A DNA stretch of 64,000 bases from contig DCJH01000021.1 of assembly GCA_002317385.1 (NCBI GenBank), forward strand, positions 6,805 to 70,804, written 5' to 3'. Under the pieces are notes generated by a model that was given only the letters and a program-made list of their open reading frames with translations, was not told the origin of the DNA and did not search any database. The position numbers and the translations under genes were made by a program. Below are positions 51,567 to 60,483 of the stretch, one piece after another; position 1 is the first letter of the stretch; each line of letters starts with the position of its first letter. The stretch is from Prevotella sp. UBA1705. GTDB taxonomy: Bacteria > Bacteroidota > Bacteroidia > Bacteroidales > Bacteroidaceae.

Positions 51567-52322
51567 GTGAATACTCGTATCTCGATATTGGCAAAGTTCG
51601 GCCTTTGGGTCGGTCTGGCCATGGCGACCCTGCCTCTCGGTGCCCAGCAGCCCACCCCACGGGAGAAGCATCAGACCACGCAGGAGGCTACGCAGACATC
51701 CAACATGGCCGACACCATTGGCAATCTGGACCTGCCGTTGCCGCCCGAAATGGCCATGAAGCCTATGGCCAAGGCCGACACCGTGGGCAAGAAGCCCAAG
51801 CGAGACTGGTCTACCTGGCGTCCCAACCCCAAGCGGGCGCTGTGGCTGGCCTTGGTGCTCCCGGGAGCCGGACAGATTTACAACCGCAAGTTCTGGAAGC
51901 TGCCCATCATCTATGGAGGCTTCGTGGGATGCGCCTATGCCATGCGATGGAACAACATGATGTATAGCGACTACAGTCAGGCCTACCTTGACATCATGGA
52001 CAACGACCCGCTCACGCAGAGCTACAACCAGTTTCTGCACTTGGGCAACACCATCACGGAGAGCAATAAGACCCAGTGGCAGGAGATTTTCAGGAAGCGT
52101 AAGGACCGCTATCGCCGCTGGCGCGACCTGAGTTTCTTCACGATGCTCGGCGTGTATGCCCTTTCGGTGGTCGACGCCTACGTAGACGCGTCGCTGTCAG
52201 AATTTGATATTTCTCCCGACTTGAGCCTGCATGTGGCCCCCGCAGTCATCAACAACCGCGACCTGGCCGGCAATCCTTTCGGAGGCTCCGGCATCGGACT
52301 GCAGTGCAGCCTAAGCTTCTAA
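51567..52322 (+). CDS. DUF5683 membrane protein
   Basis: A 251-residue envelope protein. It seems to start with GTG directly after the parB stop, giving a signal peptide ending TLPLGA. The conserved part is RALWLALVLPGAGQIYNRKF with KLPIIYGGFVGCAYAMRWNN, followed by a charged stretch and a second hydrophobic segment (LSFFTMLGVYALSVVDAYVD). The C-terminus NPFGGSGIGLQCSLSF has strand-like features. Its function is unknown, but it is regularly found between parB and a lytic transglycosylase in Bacteroidetes. Confidence 0.85.
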   Translation: MNTRISILAKFGLWVGLAMATLPLGAQQPTPREKHQTTQEATQTSNMADTIGNLDLPLPPEMAMKPMAKADTVGKKPKRDWSTWRPNPKRALWLALVLPGAGQIYNRKFWKLPIIYGGFVGCAYAMRWNNMMYSDYSQAYLDIMDNDPLTQSYNQFLHLGNTITESNKTQWQEIFRKRKDRYRRWRDLSFFTMLGVYALSVVDAYVDASLSEFDISPDLSLHVAPAVINNRDLAGNPFGGSGIGLQCSLSF

Positions 52323-52387
52323 CAGGCGGGAGAACAGTGAAACGGTGGCCCCGCCAACGGCAGAAACTCCGCAGGGCAGGCCACGAT

Positions 52388-53851
52388 ATGTTTAACAAGA
52401 AATTGAAAATGAAGAATTATAAAGGTATATGGGTTGCAGCATTGCTCCTCGGGAGCGTATGCACCATACAGGCCCAGAACGATCAGAAGACCATTACGGC
52501 CAAGGGAACCGATGGCGTGGAGCAGGAAGTGGAACTGCCCGAGGCCATGGATCAGGAACTCGACAGCCTACTCAACCTCTACAACGCCAAGGCCTATCTC
52601 AAGCCGGATGCCGACTGCAACATGCCCGACGTGAACCCAACCTATGCCCCCGAGGTCTACAAGTCACGCCTGGCCAAGTTGCCCACCATCATCGAGATGC
52701 CCTATAATGACATTGTACAGAAGTTCATCGACCGCTACAGCGGCGAGCTGCGCCACAAGGTGGGCTACATGCTCGGTGCGCAGAACTTCTACATGTCGGT
52801 ATTCGAGGAGGCGCTCGACAGCTACGGGCTGCCCCTGGAACTCAAGTATCTGCCCGTCATCGAGTCGGCCCTCAACCCTCAGGCAGTGTCTAAGGTAGGC
52901 GCCACAGGTCTCTGGCAGTTCATGCTCACCACCTCGAAGCGCTATGGTCTGGAGGTAAACTCGCTGGTCGACGAGCGCAAGGATGTGGTGAGGTCGTCTT
53001 ATGCGGCTGCCCATTACCTGAGCGATTTGTATAAGATATTCGGCGATTGGAATCTCGTGATTGCTGCCTACAACTGCGGTCCGGAGAAAATCACCAAGGC
53101 CATTCATCGGTCGAAGGGTGAGAAAGACTATTGGAAAATATTCCCCAAGTTGCCCAAGGAGACACGCGGATATGTTCCCGCCTTCATCGCGGCCAACTAT
53201 ATCATGAACTATTACTGCGACCACAACATCTGTCCACTCAGCACCACGCTGCCCGCCAAGACCGACACAGTGATGGTAGACCGCGATGTACACTTCGAGC
53301 AGATAGCCCATGTGGTGGGCATCGACCTCAACCAGCTCAAGGATCTCAACCCGCAGTATCGCCAAGATCTGGTGAACGGCAACTCCCATCTGTCGTCCCT
53401 GCGCCTCCCGGCCGACCTCATCAATACCTTTATTGACAGGGAAGACTCCGTATACGCCTACAATGCCGACAGCTATATCACCAAACGCAAGGAGGTGAAG
53501 ATAGACGACAACGCACGATACATCGTGGATCGCAATCAGGTGACCCGTGTAACCACCAGCTCTCGCGACGACGACGAGAGCGTGGAGAGTGCCGAGGAGC
53601 CCGAGGTGAGCAAGAGCAGCTCGCGCAAGGCCACCCGCAGCAAGCGAGAAAGCCGTAGAGACAAGCGCAGCGACAGGTCGTCGCGCAAGAAGAAAGAGCG
53701 CAAGGAGCGCAGCAAAAACGTAACCGTGAAGAGCGGCGACACGCTGAGTGAGATTGCCGAGCGCAATGGCACCACCGTGAAGAAACTTCGCAAACTCAAT
53801 GGCATATCCGGCAATACCATTCACGCCGGAAAGAAAATCAAGGTGAAATAA
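52388..53851 (+). CDS. mltD: Membrane-bound lytic transglycosylase MltD with LysM domain
   Basis: The enzyme cleaves peptidoglycan glycan chains to form anhydro ends. The signal peptide MKNYKGIWVAALLLGSVC follows a short basic start at 52388; 52409 is an alternative start. The GH23 domain has ALDSYGLPLELKYLPVIESA with the catalytic Glu, then VSKVGATGLWQFMLTTSKRY, VDERKDVVRSSYAAAHYL and VIAAYNCGPEKI. A region with QIAHVVGIDLNQLKDLNPQY resembles a weak LysM. An unusually basic Ser/Arg/Lys linker (about 410-440) leads to a clear C-terminal LysM (VKSGDTLSEIAERNGTTVKK). Confidence 0.92.
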   Translation: MFNKKLKMKNYKGIWVAALLLGSVCTIQAQNDQKTITAKGTDGVEQEVELPEAMDQELDSLLNLYNAKAYLKPDADCNMPDVNPTYAPEVYKSRLAKLPTIIEMPYNDIVQKFIDRYSGELRHKVGYMLGAQNFYMSVFEEALDSYGLPLELKYLPVIESALNPQAVSKVGATGLWQFMLTTSKRYGLEVNSLVDERKDVVRSSYAAAHYLSDLYKIFGDWNLVIAAYNCGPEKITKAIHRSKGEKDYWKIFPKLPKETRGYVPAFIAANYIMNYYCDHNICPLSTTLPAKTDTVMVDRDVHFEQIAHVVGIDLNQLKDLNPQYRQDLVNGNSHLSSLRLPADLINTFIDREDSVYAYNADSYITKRKEVKIDDNARYIVDRNQVTRVTTSSRDDDESVESAEEPEVSKSSSRKATRSKRESRRDKRSDRSSRKKKERKERSKNVTVKSGDTLSEIAERNGTTVKKLRKLNGISGNTIHAGKKIKVK

Positions 53852-53884
53852 GGCTTCCGCAAGCCCCATTCTATTTCTTTCAAC

Positions 53885-56167
53885 ATGGACGAACAAGAGC
53901 AGAAGAATAAAGATAGAGAAGTTGTAGACAACGAGTTGATTACCCAAGCCTTCAACCATCTGTTGGAGACCTATCTCAACTCGCCCCATCGTAAGAAGGT
54001 CGATATCATCACCAAGGCCTTCAATTTTGCCAAGCAGGCCCACAAGGGCGTAAGGCGACTGTCGGGCGAACCCTACATCCTTCACCCCATCGCCGTGGCG
54101 CAGATAGCCTGCGAGGAGATGGGACTCGGGTCGACGAGCATCTGCTCGGCGTTGCTCCACGACGTGGTGGAGGACACCGACTATACCGTTGAGGACATCC
54201 AGAATATCTTTGGCGACAAGATTGCCCAGATAGTCGATGGCCTGACCAAGATTAGCGGCGGCATCTTTGGCGACCACGCGTCGGCCCAGGCCGAGAACTT
54301 CAAGAAGCTTCTGCTCACCATGAGCGACGACATCCGCGTCATCCTCATCAAGATTTGCGACCGACTGCACAACATGCGGACACTCGCTTCGCAGCCGGCC
54401 AACAAGCAATACAAGATCGCCGGGGAGACACTCTACATCTATGCACCACTGGCCAACCGCCTGGGTCTGAACAAAATCAAGACCGAACTCGAAGACCTGA
54501 GCTTCCGATATGAGCATCCCGAGGAGTATGCCGATATCCTGAGCAAGCTCTCTTTCACCGAGGAGCAACGCAAGAAACTCTTTGAAGACTTCACCGGACC
54601 TATCCGCGAGGCCCTCGACCGCCTGGGCATCGACTATCATATCAAGGCCCGCATCAAGAGCCCCTACTCCATTTGGTGCAAGATGCAGAACAAGCACGTC
54701 ACCTTTGACGAGATTTACGACATCCTCGCCGTGCGCATTATCTTCACCCCGCAAGACCGCGAGAATGAGATCAACGACTGCTTCCACATCTACGTAGCGC
54801 TGAACAGAATCTACAAGAGCCACCCCGACCGACTGCGCGACTGGGTGAACCATCCCAAGGCCAACGGCTATCAGGCCCTCCACGCCACCATGATGTCGCG
54901 CAAGGGACAATGGATAGAGGTGCAGATTCGCTCCGACCGCATGGACGAGATGGCCGAGCAGGGCTTTGCCGCCCACTGGAAATACAAGGAGGGAGAGGCC
55001 CGCGACGACGACGAGGAACTGAACAACTGGCTCAGTACCATTAAGGAAATACTCGACGATCCGCAGCCCGACGCCATGGATTTCCTCGATTCCATCAAGC
55101 TCAACCTATTTGCTTCGGAGATCTTCGTGTTCACACCGAAGGGCGAAGTGAAGACCATGCCCGCCGGATGCACCGTTCTCGACTTTGCCTTCCAGATTCA
55201 CTCCTACTTAGGCAGCCACTGTATCGGTGCCAAGGTGAACCATAAACTTGTGCCGCTGAGCCACAAGTTGCAGAGTGGCGACCAGGTGGAAATCCTCACG
55301 TCGAAGTCGCAACACGTGCAGCCCTCATGGGTAACCTTCGTGTCTACGGCCCGCGCCAAGGCAAAGATACAGGGCATTCTCCGCCGTGACCAGCGCGAAA
55401 TACAGAAGAAGGGAGAAGATATCCTCAACGATTGGCTCAGCAAAAACAATCTCGAACTGTCGGCTTCCATTCTCGACCGCCTCTGCGACATCCACGAAAT
55501 GCAGAACCAGGATGCCCTCCTGTTGGCCTTGGGCGACCACACTGTCATCCTCGGCGACAAGGATGTAGAGGAACTTCATGGCAAGAGCAAGAAGGAATCA
55601 GGCTCCTCTGGATGGCGCAAGTTTGTGCCGTTCCTTGGTATCGGCAAGAAAGGCAAGCAGCAGGAGACCCAGGCTGTCAAGCCCAACGAACTGCTTGTCG
55701 TAGGCAAGGATTTCAATAAGAAGATTCCTTGCGTCATCCGCGAAGACTCCATCCACATGTATATCTTCCCCCGATGCTGCCATCCGATACCCGGCGACGA
55801 CATCCTGGGATTCATCGACGGCAAGAACCACGTGGAGATTCACCAGCGTTCGTGTCCGGTAGCCAGCAAGCTCAAGTCGAGTTTCGGTCCCCGTATCCTC
55901 GATGCCAAGTGGGATATGCACAAGGAACTGTTCTTCGATGCTACCATTGAGGTGCACGGCATCGACCGCAAGGGCATGTTCCACGAGGTGGCCGACGTCA
56001 TCTCCAATAAGATGAATATCAATATCCACAAGGTGAGCTTCACCGCAGACGAAGGTATTTTCGAGGGAAAAATAGAGATTCGGGTGCACGACCGCGCCGA
56101 AGCCAAACTCATTGTAGAGCGTCTGAAGAAAGTCTCCGACCTGAAAGAGGTACAGCAGATCCTGTAA
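53885..56167 (+). CDS. relA: Bifunctional (p)ppGpp synthetase/hydrolase, RelA/SpoT family
   Basis: The enzyme makes and degrades the starvation signal (p)ppGpp. The 760-residue protein has the N-terminal HD hydrolase domain intact (ICSALLHDVVEDTDYTVEDI and CDRLHNMRTL). The synthetase domain follows with RIKSPYSIWCKMQNKHVTFD and GYQALHATMMS. Next come the TGS domain (FVFTPKGEVKTMPAGCTVLD), the ZFD/CC part with RCCHPIPGDDILG, and a C-terminal ACT domain (IDRKGMFHEVADVISNKMNI). An intact HD motif points to both activities. The next gene, a pectinesterase, starts four bases after the stop. Confidence 0.96.
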   Translation: MDEQEQKNKDREVVDNELITQAFNHLLETYLNSPHRKKVDIITKAFNFAKQAHKGVRRLSGEPYILHPIAVAQIACEEMGLGSTSICSALLHDVVEDTDYTVEDIQNIFGDKIAQIVDGLTKISGGIFGDHASAQAENFKKLLLTMSDDIRVILIKICDRLHNMRTLASQPANKQYKIAGETLYIYAPLANRLGLNKIKTELEDLSFRYEHPEEYADILSKLSFTEEQRKKLFEDFTGPIREALDRLGIDYHIKARIKSPYSIWCKMQNKHVTFDEIYDILAVRIIFTPQDRENEINDCFHIYVALNRIYKSHPDRLRDWVNHPKANGYQALHATMMSRKGQWIEVQIRSDRMDEMAEQGFAAHWKYKEGEARDDDEELNNWLSTIKEILDDPQPDAMDFLDSIKLNLFASEIFVFTPKGEVKTMPAGCTVLDFAFQIHSYLGSHCIGAKVNHKLVPLSHKLQSGDQVEILTSKSQHVQPSWVTFVSTARAKAKIQGILRRDQREIQKKGEDILNDWLSKNNLELSASILDRLCDIHEMQNQDALLLALGDHTVILGDKDVEELHGKSKKESGSSGWRKFVPFLGIGKKGKQQETQAVKPNELLVVGKDFNKKIPCVIREDSIHMYIFPRCCHPIPGDDILGFIDGKNHVEIHQRSCPVASKLKSSFGPRILDAKWDMHKELFFDATIEVHGIDRKGMFHEVADVISNKMNINIHKVSFTADEGIFEGKIEIRVHDRAEAKLIVERLKKVSDLKEVQQIL

Positions 56168-56171
56168 ATCT

Positions 56172-57149
56172 ATGAAGCAGTCAGTCCTTCTCCTCCTCAT
56201 ATTCCTATCTATTTTGCCGACTGGAGCAGCTAATAGATACGACAATCCCGACACCCTCGTTGTGGCTCGGGATGGCACGGGGGAGTTTCGCACCATCGAC
56301 GAAGCCATCGAAGTATGCCGCGCGTTTATGGAATACCATAAGGTCATCTTTGTCAAGAAGGGCATCTACAAGGAGAAACTCGTTGTTCCTTCATGGCTCA
56401 CCCATATAGAAATATGTGGCGAAGACCGCGACAACACCATCATCACCTACGACGACCATGCCAATATCAAGCGCATGGATACCGGAAAACCAATGGGCAC
56501 TTTCCGCACCTACACGCTGAAGATCGAAGGAAGCGATATTACCCTGAAGAACATCACTATCGAAAACAATGCCGCCCGACTCGGACAGGCCGTGGCTCTA
56601 CATACCGAAGGCGACCGCCTCGTATTCATCAACTGCCGCTTTCTCGGCAATCAGGACACGGTCTACACAGGTGTCGGTGGCACCCGCCTCTATTTCCGCG
56701 ACTGCTACATCGAGGGAACCACCGACTATATCTTCGGTCCGGCAACGGCTTGGTTTGAGCATTGCACCATCCATAGCAAGACAAACAGCTATATCACGGC
56801 AGCCTCCACCCCCGCCGACCAACCTTTCGGCTACATCTTCAGCCACTGCCGCCTCACCTTTGAGCCCGAGGCGAAAGCCGTATATCTGGGCCGTCCGTGG
56901 CGCCCCAATGCCTACACCTTATTTATATATAGCGACCTCGGCTCACAGATTCGCCCCGAGGGTTGGCACAACTGGAACAATCCGGCCAACGAGAAGACTG
57001 CCCGATACATGGAATATGGCAACAGCGGCGAAGGCTCAAAGACCGATCAGCGAGTGAGTTGGGCGCATCAGATGACCAAGAAAGAGGCGGCCGTCATCAC
57101 GCCTCAACACGTCTTCAGACAGGAAACAAACTGGATTCCTATACAATAA
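56172..57149 (+). CDS. Pectinesterase (CE8), secreted
   Basis: The enzyme removes methyl esters from pectin. The 325-residue protein has a signal peptide (MKQSVLLLLIFLSILPTGA) and one CE8 beta-helix. Active-site segments are all present: RLGQAVALHTEG (oxyanion Gln), FLGNQDTVYTG (Asp acid/base), TTDYIFGPATAW (Asp nucleophile) and VYLGRPWRPNAYT (Arg, Trp). It lies four bases behind relA and so may be transcribed with a housekeeping operon, which is unusual for a carbohydrate-active enzyme. The pectate lyase and second pectinesterase follow downstream. Confidence 0.95.
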   Translation: MKQSVLLLLIFLSILPTGAANRYDNPDTLVVARDGTGEFRTIDEAIEVCRAFMEYHKVIFVKKGIYKEKLVVPSWLTHIEICGEDRDNTIITYDDHANIKRMDTGKPMGTFRTYTLKIEGSDITLKNITIENNAARLGQAVALHTEGDRLVFINCRFLGNQDTVYTGVGGTRLYFRDCYIEGTTDYIFGPATAWFEHCTIHSKTNSYITAASTPADQPFGYIFSHCRLTFEPEAKAVYLGRPWRPNAYTLFIYSDLGSQIRPEGWHNWNNPANEKTARYMEYGNSGEGSKTDQRVSWAHQMTKKEAAVITPQHVFRQETNWIPIQ

Positions 57150-57192
57150 GTTGCAAAATAAGCGCTATTTCCAACAATTTTCTCATAAATCG

Positions 57193-57223
57193 TTAGGAGA
57201 TAGCGTTTTTTTTCCTATATTTG
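57193..57223 (+). promoter_or_regulatory. Promoter ahead of the small secreted protein gene
   Basis: TTA (57193-57195) and TATATTTG (57216-57223) are spaced by 20 bases. The -33 box differs from TTG at its last base. The leader to 57324 is about 95 bases. Confidence 0.6.
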
Positions 57224-57323
57224 CATCAGACTATTTAAGATTAATCAAATCGTGACGAAGATTCCCATGTGCCATGGGAGATTACTACTACCATTATTAA
57301 AAACTAATTATAAATTAAGACTT

Positions 57324-57980
57324 ATGAAGAAATTATTTACTCTCCTTGCAACAGTTGCCATGGCAACAAGTATGAACGCTCAGGTCATCTCTTTCGGGGA
57401 TGCTGCTGTAGCCAATGCCGACCTACCCGCCGCATGGACCAATGGCGATGTGAAATTAGCGCTCACCAACGACGGCAAGCCTGTTATCGACCTTAACACG
57501 GCCAACTTTGGCACTGCCGACGCATGGGATACGTTTGCCACCCGCCTAAAAACCGGAGGTAAGTCGAGCACCACCCGATTCCTCACCCTCACCGTACCTT
57601 CAGATGGCAAGGTGAAAATTGCCGCCCGTACAGGCAGTAACTCCGACAACACTCGTACCATCGTGCTCACCCAGGATGGCACCGACATCCTCACTTATAC
57701 CTTCGATGAGGCCAACGCCATCACGGCATCCGATGGTACCACCAAGGTTTATCCATACGCAGAGACTGCTGTAAAGGCCGGAGATATTGTGATTACCTTC
57801 CCCATTAATGGCATCAACATCTATGCTATCGAGTTTGTTGCCGCCGCAACCGGAATCAACACCGTATCTTCTGCCCAGCCTATGAGCGACAATGCCGTCT
57901 ACAATCTTGCCGGCCAGCGGGTGGGTAAGAACTACAAGGGCGTGGTCATCGTGAACGGCAAGAAGGCTATTCAGAAATAA
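57324..57980 (+). CDS. Secreted protein with Prevotella-type C-terminal tail, possible carbohydrate-binding module
   Basis: A 218-residue exported protein of unknown family. The signal peptide is MKKLFTLLATVAMATSMNA. The body looks all-beta: LTLTVPSDGKVKIAARTGSN, RTIVLTQDGTDILTYTFDE and VKAGDIVITFPINGINIYAI. The last part resembles the N-terminal module of the large pectinesterase (GYVEIISTGSSYLYSIRLV), so a stand-alone pectin-binding module is plausible. The C-terminal AVYNLAGQRVGKNYKGVVIV with NGKK matches the tail of the pectate lyase next door and resembles type IX sorting tails. The start is set by the signal peptide. Confidence 0.72.
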   Translation: MKKLFTLLATVAMATSMNAQVISFGDAAVANADLPAAWTNGDVKLALTNDGKPVIDLNTANFGTADAWDTFATRLKTGGKSSTTRFLTLTVPSDGKVKIAARTGSNSDNTRTIVLTQDGTDILTYTFDEANAITASDGTTKVYPYAETAVKAGDIVITFPINGINIYAIEFVAAATGINTVSSAQPMSDNAVYNLAGQRVGKNYKGVVIVNGKKAIQK

Positions 57981-58015
57981 ACCAGGCACACCTGGTGCTT
58001 CAAATACAATAAGAC

Positions 58016-58056
58016 AATGGGAGACACACTATCGCGAGGAGCGATTGTCTCCCATT
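58016..58056 (+). terminator. Intrinsic terminator after the small secreted protein gene
   Basis: A perfect 11-bp stem (AATGGGAGACA with TGTCTCCCATT) is followed by TTTTGCAT. A smaller hairpin with ACCAGG and CCTGGT arms precedes it. Confidence 0.82.
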
Positions 58057-58095
58057 TTTTGCATATAACATTCTAAGAAAACTAATCAAAAAACA

Positions 58096-60441
58096 ATGAA
58101 AACGAGACTTTTCGTGGCCCTTGCTGCGACCATTCTCTGCACTCCCACTCTGGCACAGGCACCGGCTTTTCCCGGCGCAGAGGGTAATGGGCGCTACACC
58201 ACCGGTGGCCGAGGCGGCAGCGTAATCCACGTCACCAACCTCAACGACACAGGCACCGGCTCTTTCCGCGCAGCCGTAAGCGGCAGCGGCAAGAAGACTA
58301 TCGTCTTTGATGTGGGTGGTGTCATCGCCCTGAACTCCGACCTGAAGATTGGCGCCAACACCACCATCCTCGGCCAGACTGCACCCTATCCAGGCCTCAC
58401 CCTGCGCTACTACACCGTGCAGCCGGGTGCCAACAACATCATTCGCTTTATCCGCGTGCGTCGCGGACAGGAGAGAGATGTGAACGATGGGGCCGATGCC
58501 ATTTGGAATCGCAACCTCACCAGCCTCATCATCGACCACTGCTCGTTCTCATGGAGCATCGACGAGGTGGCCTCGTTCTACGACAACAACAACTTCACCA
58601 TGCAGTGGTGCACCGTCGGCGAGAGCCTCAACAATGCTGGACACGACAAGGGACCCCACGGCTATGGCGGCATCTGGGGCGGCAAGCTGGCCAGCTTCCA
58701 CCACAACATGATAGCCCACACCAGCAATCGGGCACCTCGTTTCAACGGCGCACGCTACAACTGGACAGGCTATACGGCCAATACCGAGTACAGTAAATAC
58801 AACTGGCAGAACGCCGTGCAGTCTGAAAACGTAGACTTCCGCAACTGTCTCATCTTCGATTGGGGCGGAGGCGGCTGCTACGGCGGGCCCGGAGGTGGCT
58901 ATATTAATATGGTGAACAACTACTACAAGGCCACGCCCGAGACCAGCAACAAGAACAGAGTGACAACAGTTTCTATCGCCAACTCGACCACTTCGGCCGA
59001 CGAGCTCACCTATCTGGGCATGACCAGCCGCTACTATATCAGCGGAAACTATGTCTACGGCTATGGCGCCAACTACGATTGGAGCGGTGTGAGGTATGAC
59101 AGCGGCATTCAATATATCAACGGTTCGGCCTACTCCTACGACTCGCTCTACTATTATGGCACAGACGTGGAGCATCTGAACAACGCTGCCGGCATACCCT
59201 GCGTGAAGATTAAACTCGATGCAGAGACTGCCCCAACTGGCGAAGTGACCACCCACAGCGCCGAGACAGCCTATGCCAAGATACTCTCCTACGGCGGCGC
59301 CTCGCAATATCGCGACGACGTGGACGCCCGTTACATGACCGAAGCCACCAACAATGCCTCCACCTATAAGGGATCGGTAACCGGCATTATGGGTCGCATT
59401 GACCTCGTGTCGGACGTGGACGGATATACCGAGCAGAACTTCCCCACGGGCTCTCGTGCCGCCGGTTACGACTCCGACAACGACGGAATGCCCGACGTTT
59501 GGGAGTCGGCCAACGGGCTCAATCCCGCCAATGCCACCGACGCCACGTCCTACACCCTCGACCCCAAGGGCTACTACACCAATCTGGAGGTATATGCCAA
59601 CTCGCTCGTGGAGGACATCATGAAGGGCGGCAACGCCGATGCCATCAGCACGGTGGATGAGTATTACCCCACCACGACCAAGGCCGAGGGGCTCGACTAC
59701 TACTCCGGTCGACTCGTGGAGCGCGTTGCTCCCGACACCACGCAGACCGATACGACCCAGACCGACACCACGCAGACCATCTCTGGCACGCGTGGTGCCA
59801 TCCGGTGGACATTCTCCACTGCAACCGCCGAGACTGCCACCGTCGACGCCTCGATAGCCGACGGCATAGCCTCGTCGGCCGTTGCGCTGGGCAGCAACCT
59901 CTCCTTCATGGGCACAAAGACCGTGAGCACCCTCACCGAGAGCCTGCTCCAGCCCGCCGTGAAAGAGACGGCCGCTGCAGCCGACAATGCGCTTACCTTC
60001 TCGTTCACGCTCAGAGACGGCTACATTTTCCAGCCCACCAACGTATCGTTCAATGCCTCACGCATCGGCACCGACGAGGGAGCCATCGATGTATCCTACT
60101 CTACGGCCAGCGCCTCGACCACACTCACCACCGCCCTGAAGCCTGAGCGCAACAGCATCGACCCCTATTTCTCTGCCTATTCACAGGCCGTTGCGGGCAT
60201 CGCCGCCGCCCCGGGCTCCCACAGCCTCACCCTCAACATCTACAATCTGGCCAATACCAAGCAGTATGGCCTGGCCAATATCACCATCGACGGAGTGCTC
60301 AACTCGGCCAATGGCATTGCCCGTCCGATGACGCTCACAGCCCAGGCCGACGCCCCCACCTATAACCTCAACGGACAACGCGTGGGTGCCGGCTATCGCG
60401 GCATCGTGATTCGCAACGGCAAGAAATACCTGAACAGATAA
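58096..60441 (+). CDS. Pectate lyase (PL1), multidomain, secreted
   Basis: The enzyme cleaves polygalacturonate by beta-elimination with Ca2+. After the signal peptide (MKTRLFVALAATILCTPTLA) the 781-residue protein starts its parallel beta-helix with AFPGAEGNGRYTTGGRGGSV and has VIHVTNLNDTGTGSFRAAV, DGADAIWNRNLTSLIIDHCS, WSIDEVASFYDNNNFTMQWC and HHNMIAHTSNRAPRFNGARY (PL1_2 type, about 25-450). SDNDGMPDVWESANGLNPAN is a Ca-binding dockerin-like loop. A TTQTDTTQT linker (about 555) leads to a beta-rich module. The end is TYNLNGQRVGAGYRGIVIRN, the shared secretion-type tail. Confidence 0.94.
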   Translation: MKTRLFVALAATILCTPTLAQAPAFPGAEGNGRYTTGGRGGSVIHVTNLNDTGTGSFRAAVSGSGKKTIVFDVGGVIALNSDLKIGANTTILGQTAPYPGLTLRYYTVQPGANNIIRFIRVRRGQERDVNDGADAIWNRNLTSLIIDHCSFSWSIDEVASFYDNNNFTMQWCTVGESLNNAGHDKGPHGYGGIWGGKLASFHHNMIAHTSNRAPRFNGARYNWTGYTANTEYSKYNWQNAVQSENVDFRNCLIFDWGGGGCYGGPGGGYINMVNNYYKATPETSNKNRVTTVSIANSTTSADELTYLGMTSRYYISGNYVYGYGANYDWSGVRYDSGIQYINGSAYSYDSLYYYGTDVEHLNNAAGIPCVKIKLDAETAPTGEVTTHSAETAYAKILSYGGASQYRDDVDARYMTEATNNASTYKGSVTGIMGRIDLVSDVDGYTEQNFPTGSRAAGYDSDNDGMPDVWESANGLNPANATDATSYTLDPKGYYTNLEVYANSLVEDIMKGGNADAISTVDEYYPTTTKAEGLDYYSGRLVERVAPDTTQTDTTQTDTTQTISGTRGAIRWTFSTATAETATVDASIADGIASSAVALGSNLSFMGTKTVSTLTESLLQPAVKETAAAADNALTFSFTLRDGYIFQPTNVSFNASRIGTDEGAIDVSYSTASASTTLTTALKPERNSIDPYFSAYSQAVAGIAAAPGSHSLTLNIYNLANTKQYGLANITIDGVLNSANGIARPMTLTAQADAPTYNLNGQRVGAGYRGIVIRNGKKYLNR

Positions 60442-60483
60442 TCATTCTATTACCAACAACTACTTTTCAAAATCCATTCTATC

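Noticed and set aside
49562..52322. A parS site or replication origin beside parAB
   Set aside because: I looked for GTTTCACGTGAAAC-like 16-mers and clusters of DnaA boxes and saw none; distant or degenerate sites may have been missed.
52664..54976. A 770-codon open frame on the minus strand
   Set aside because: It spans mltD and relA in antisense and shows no domain.
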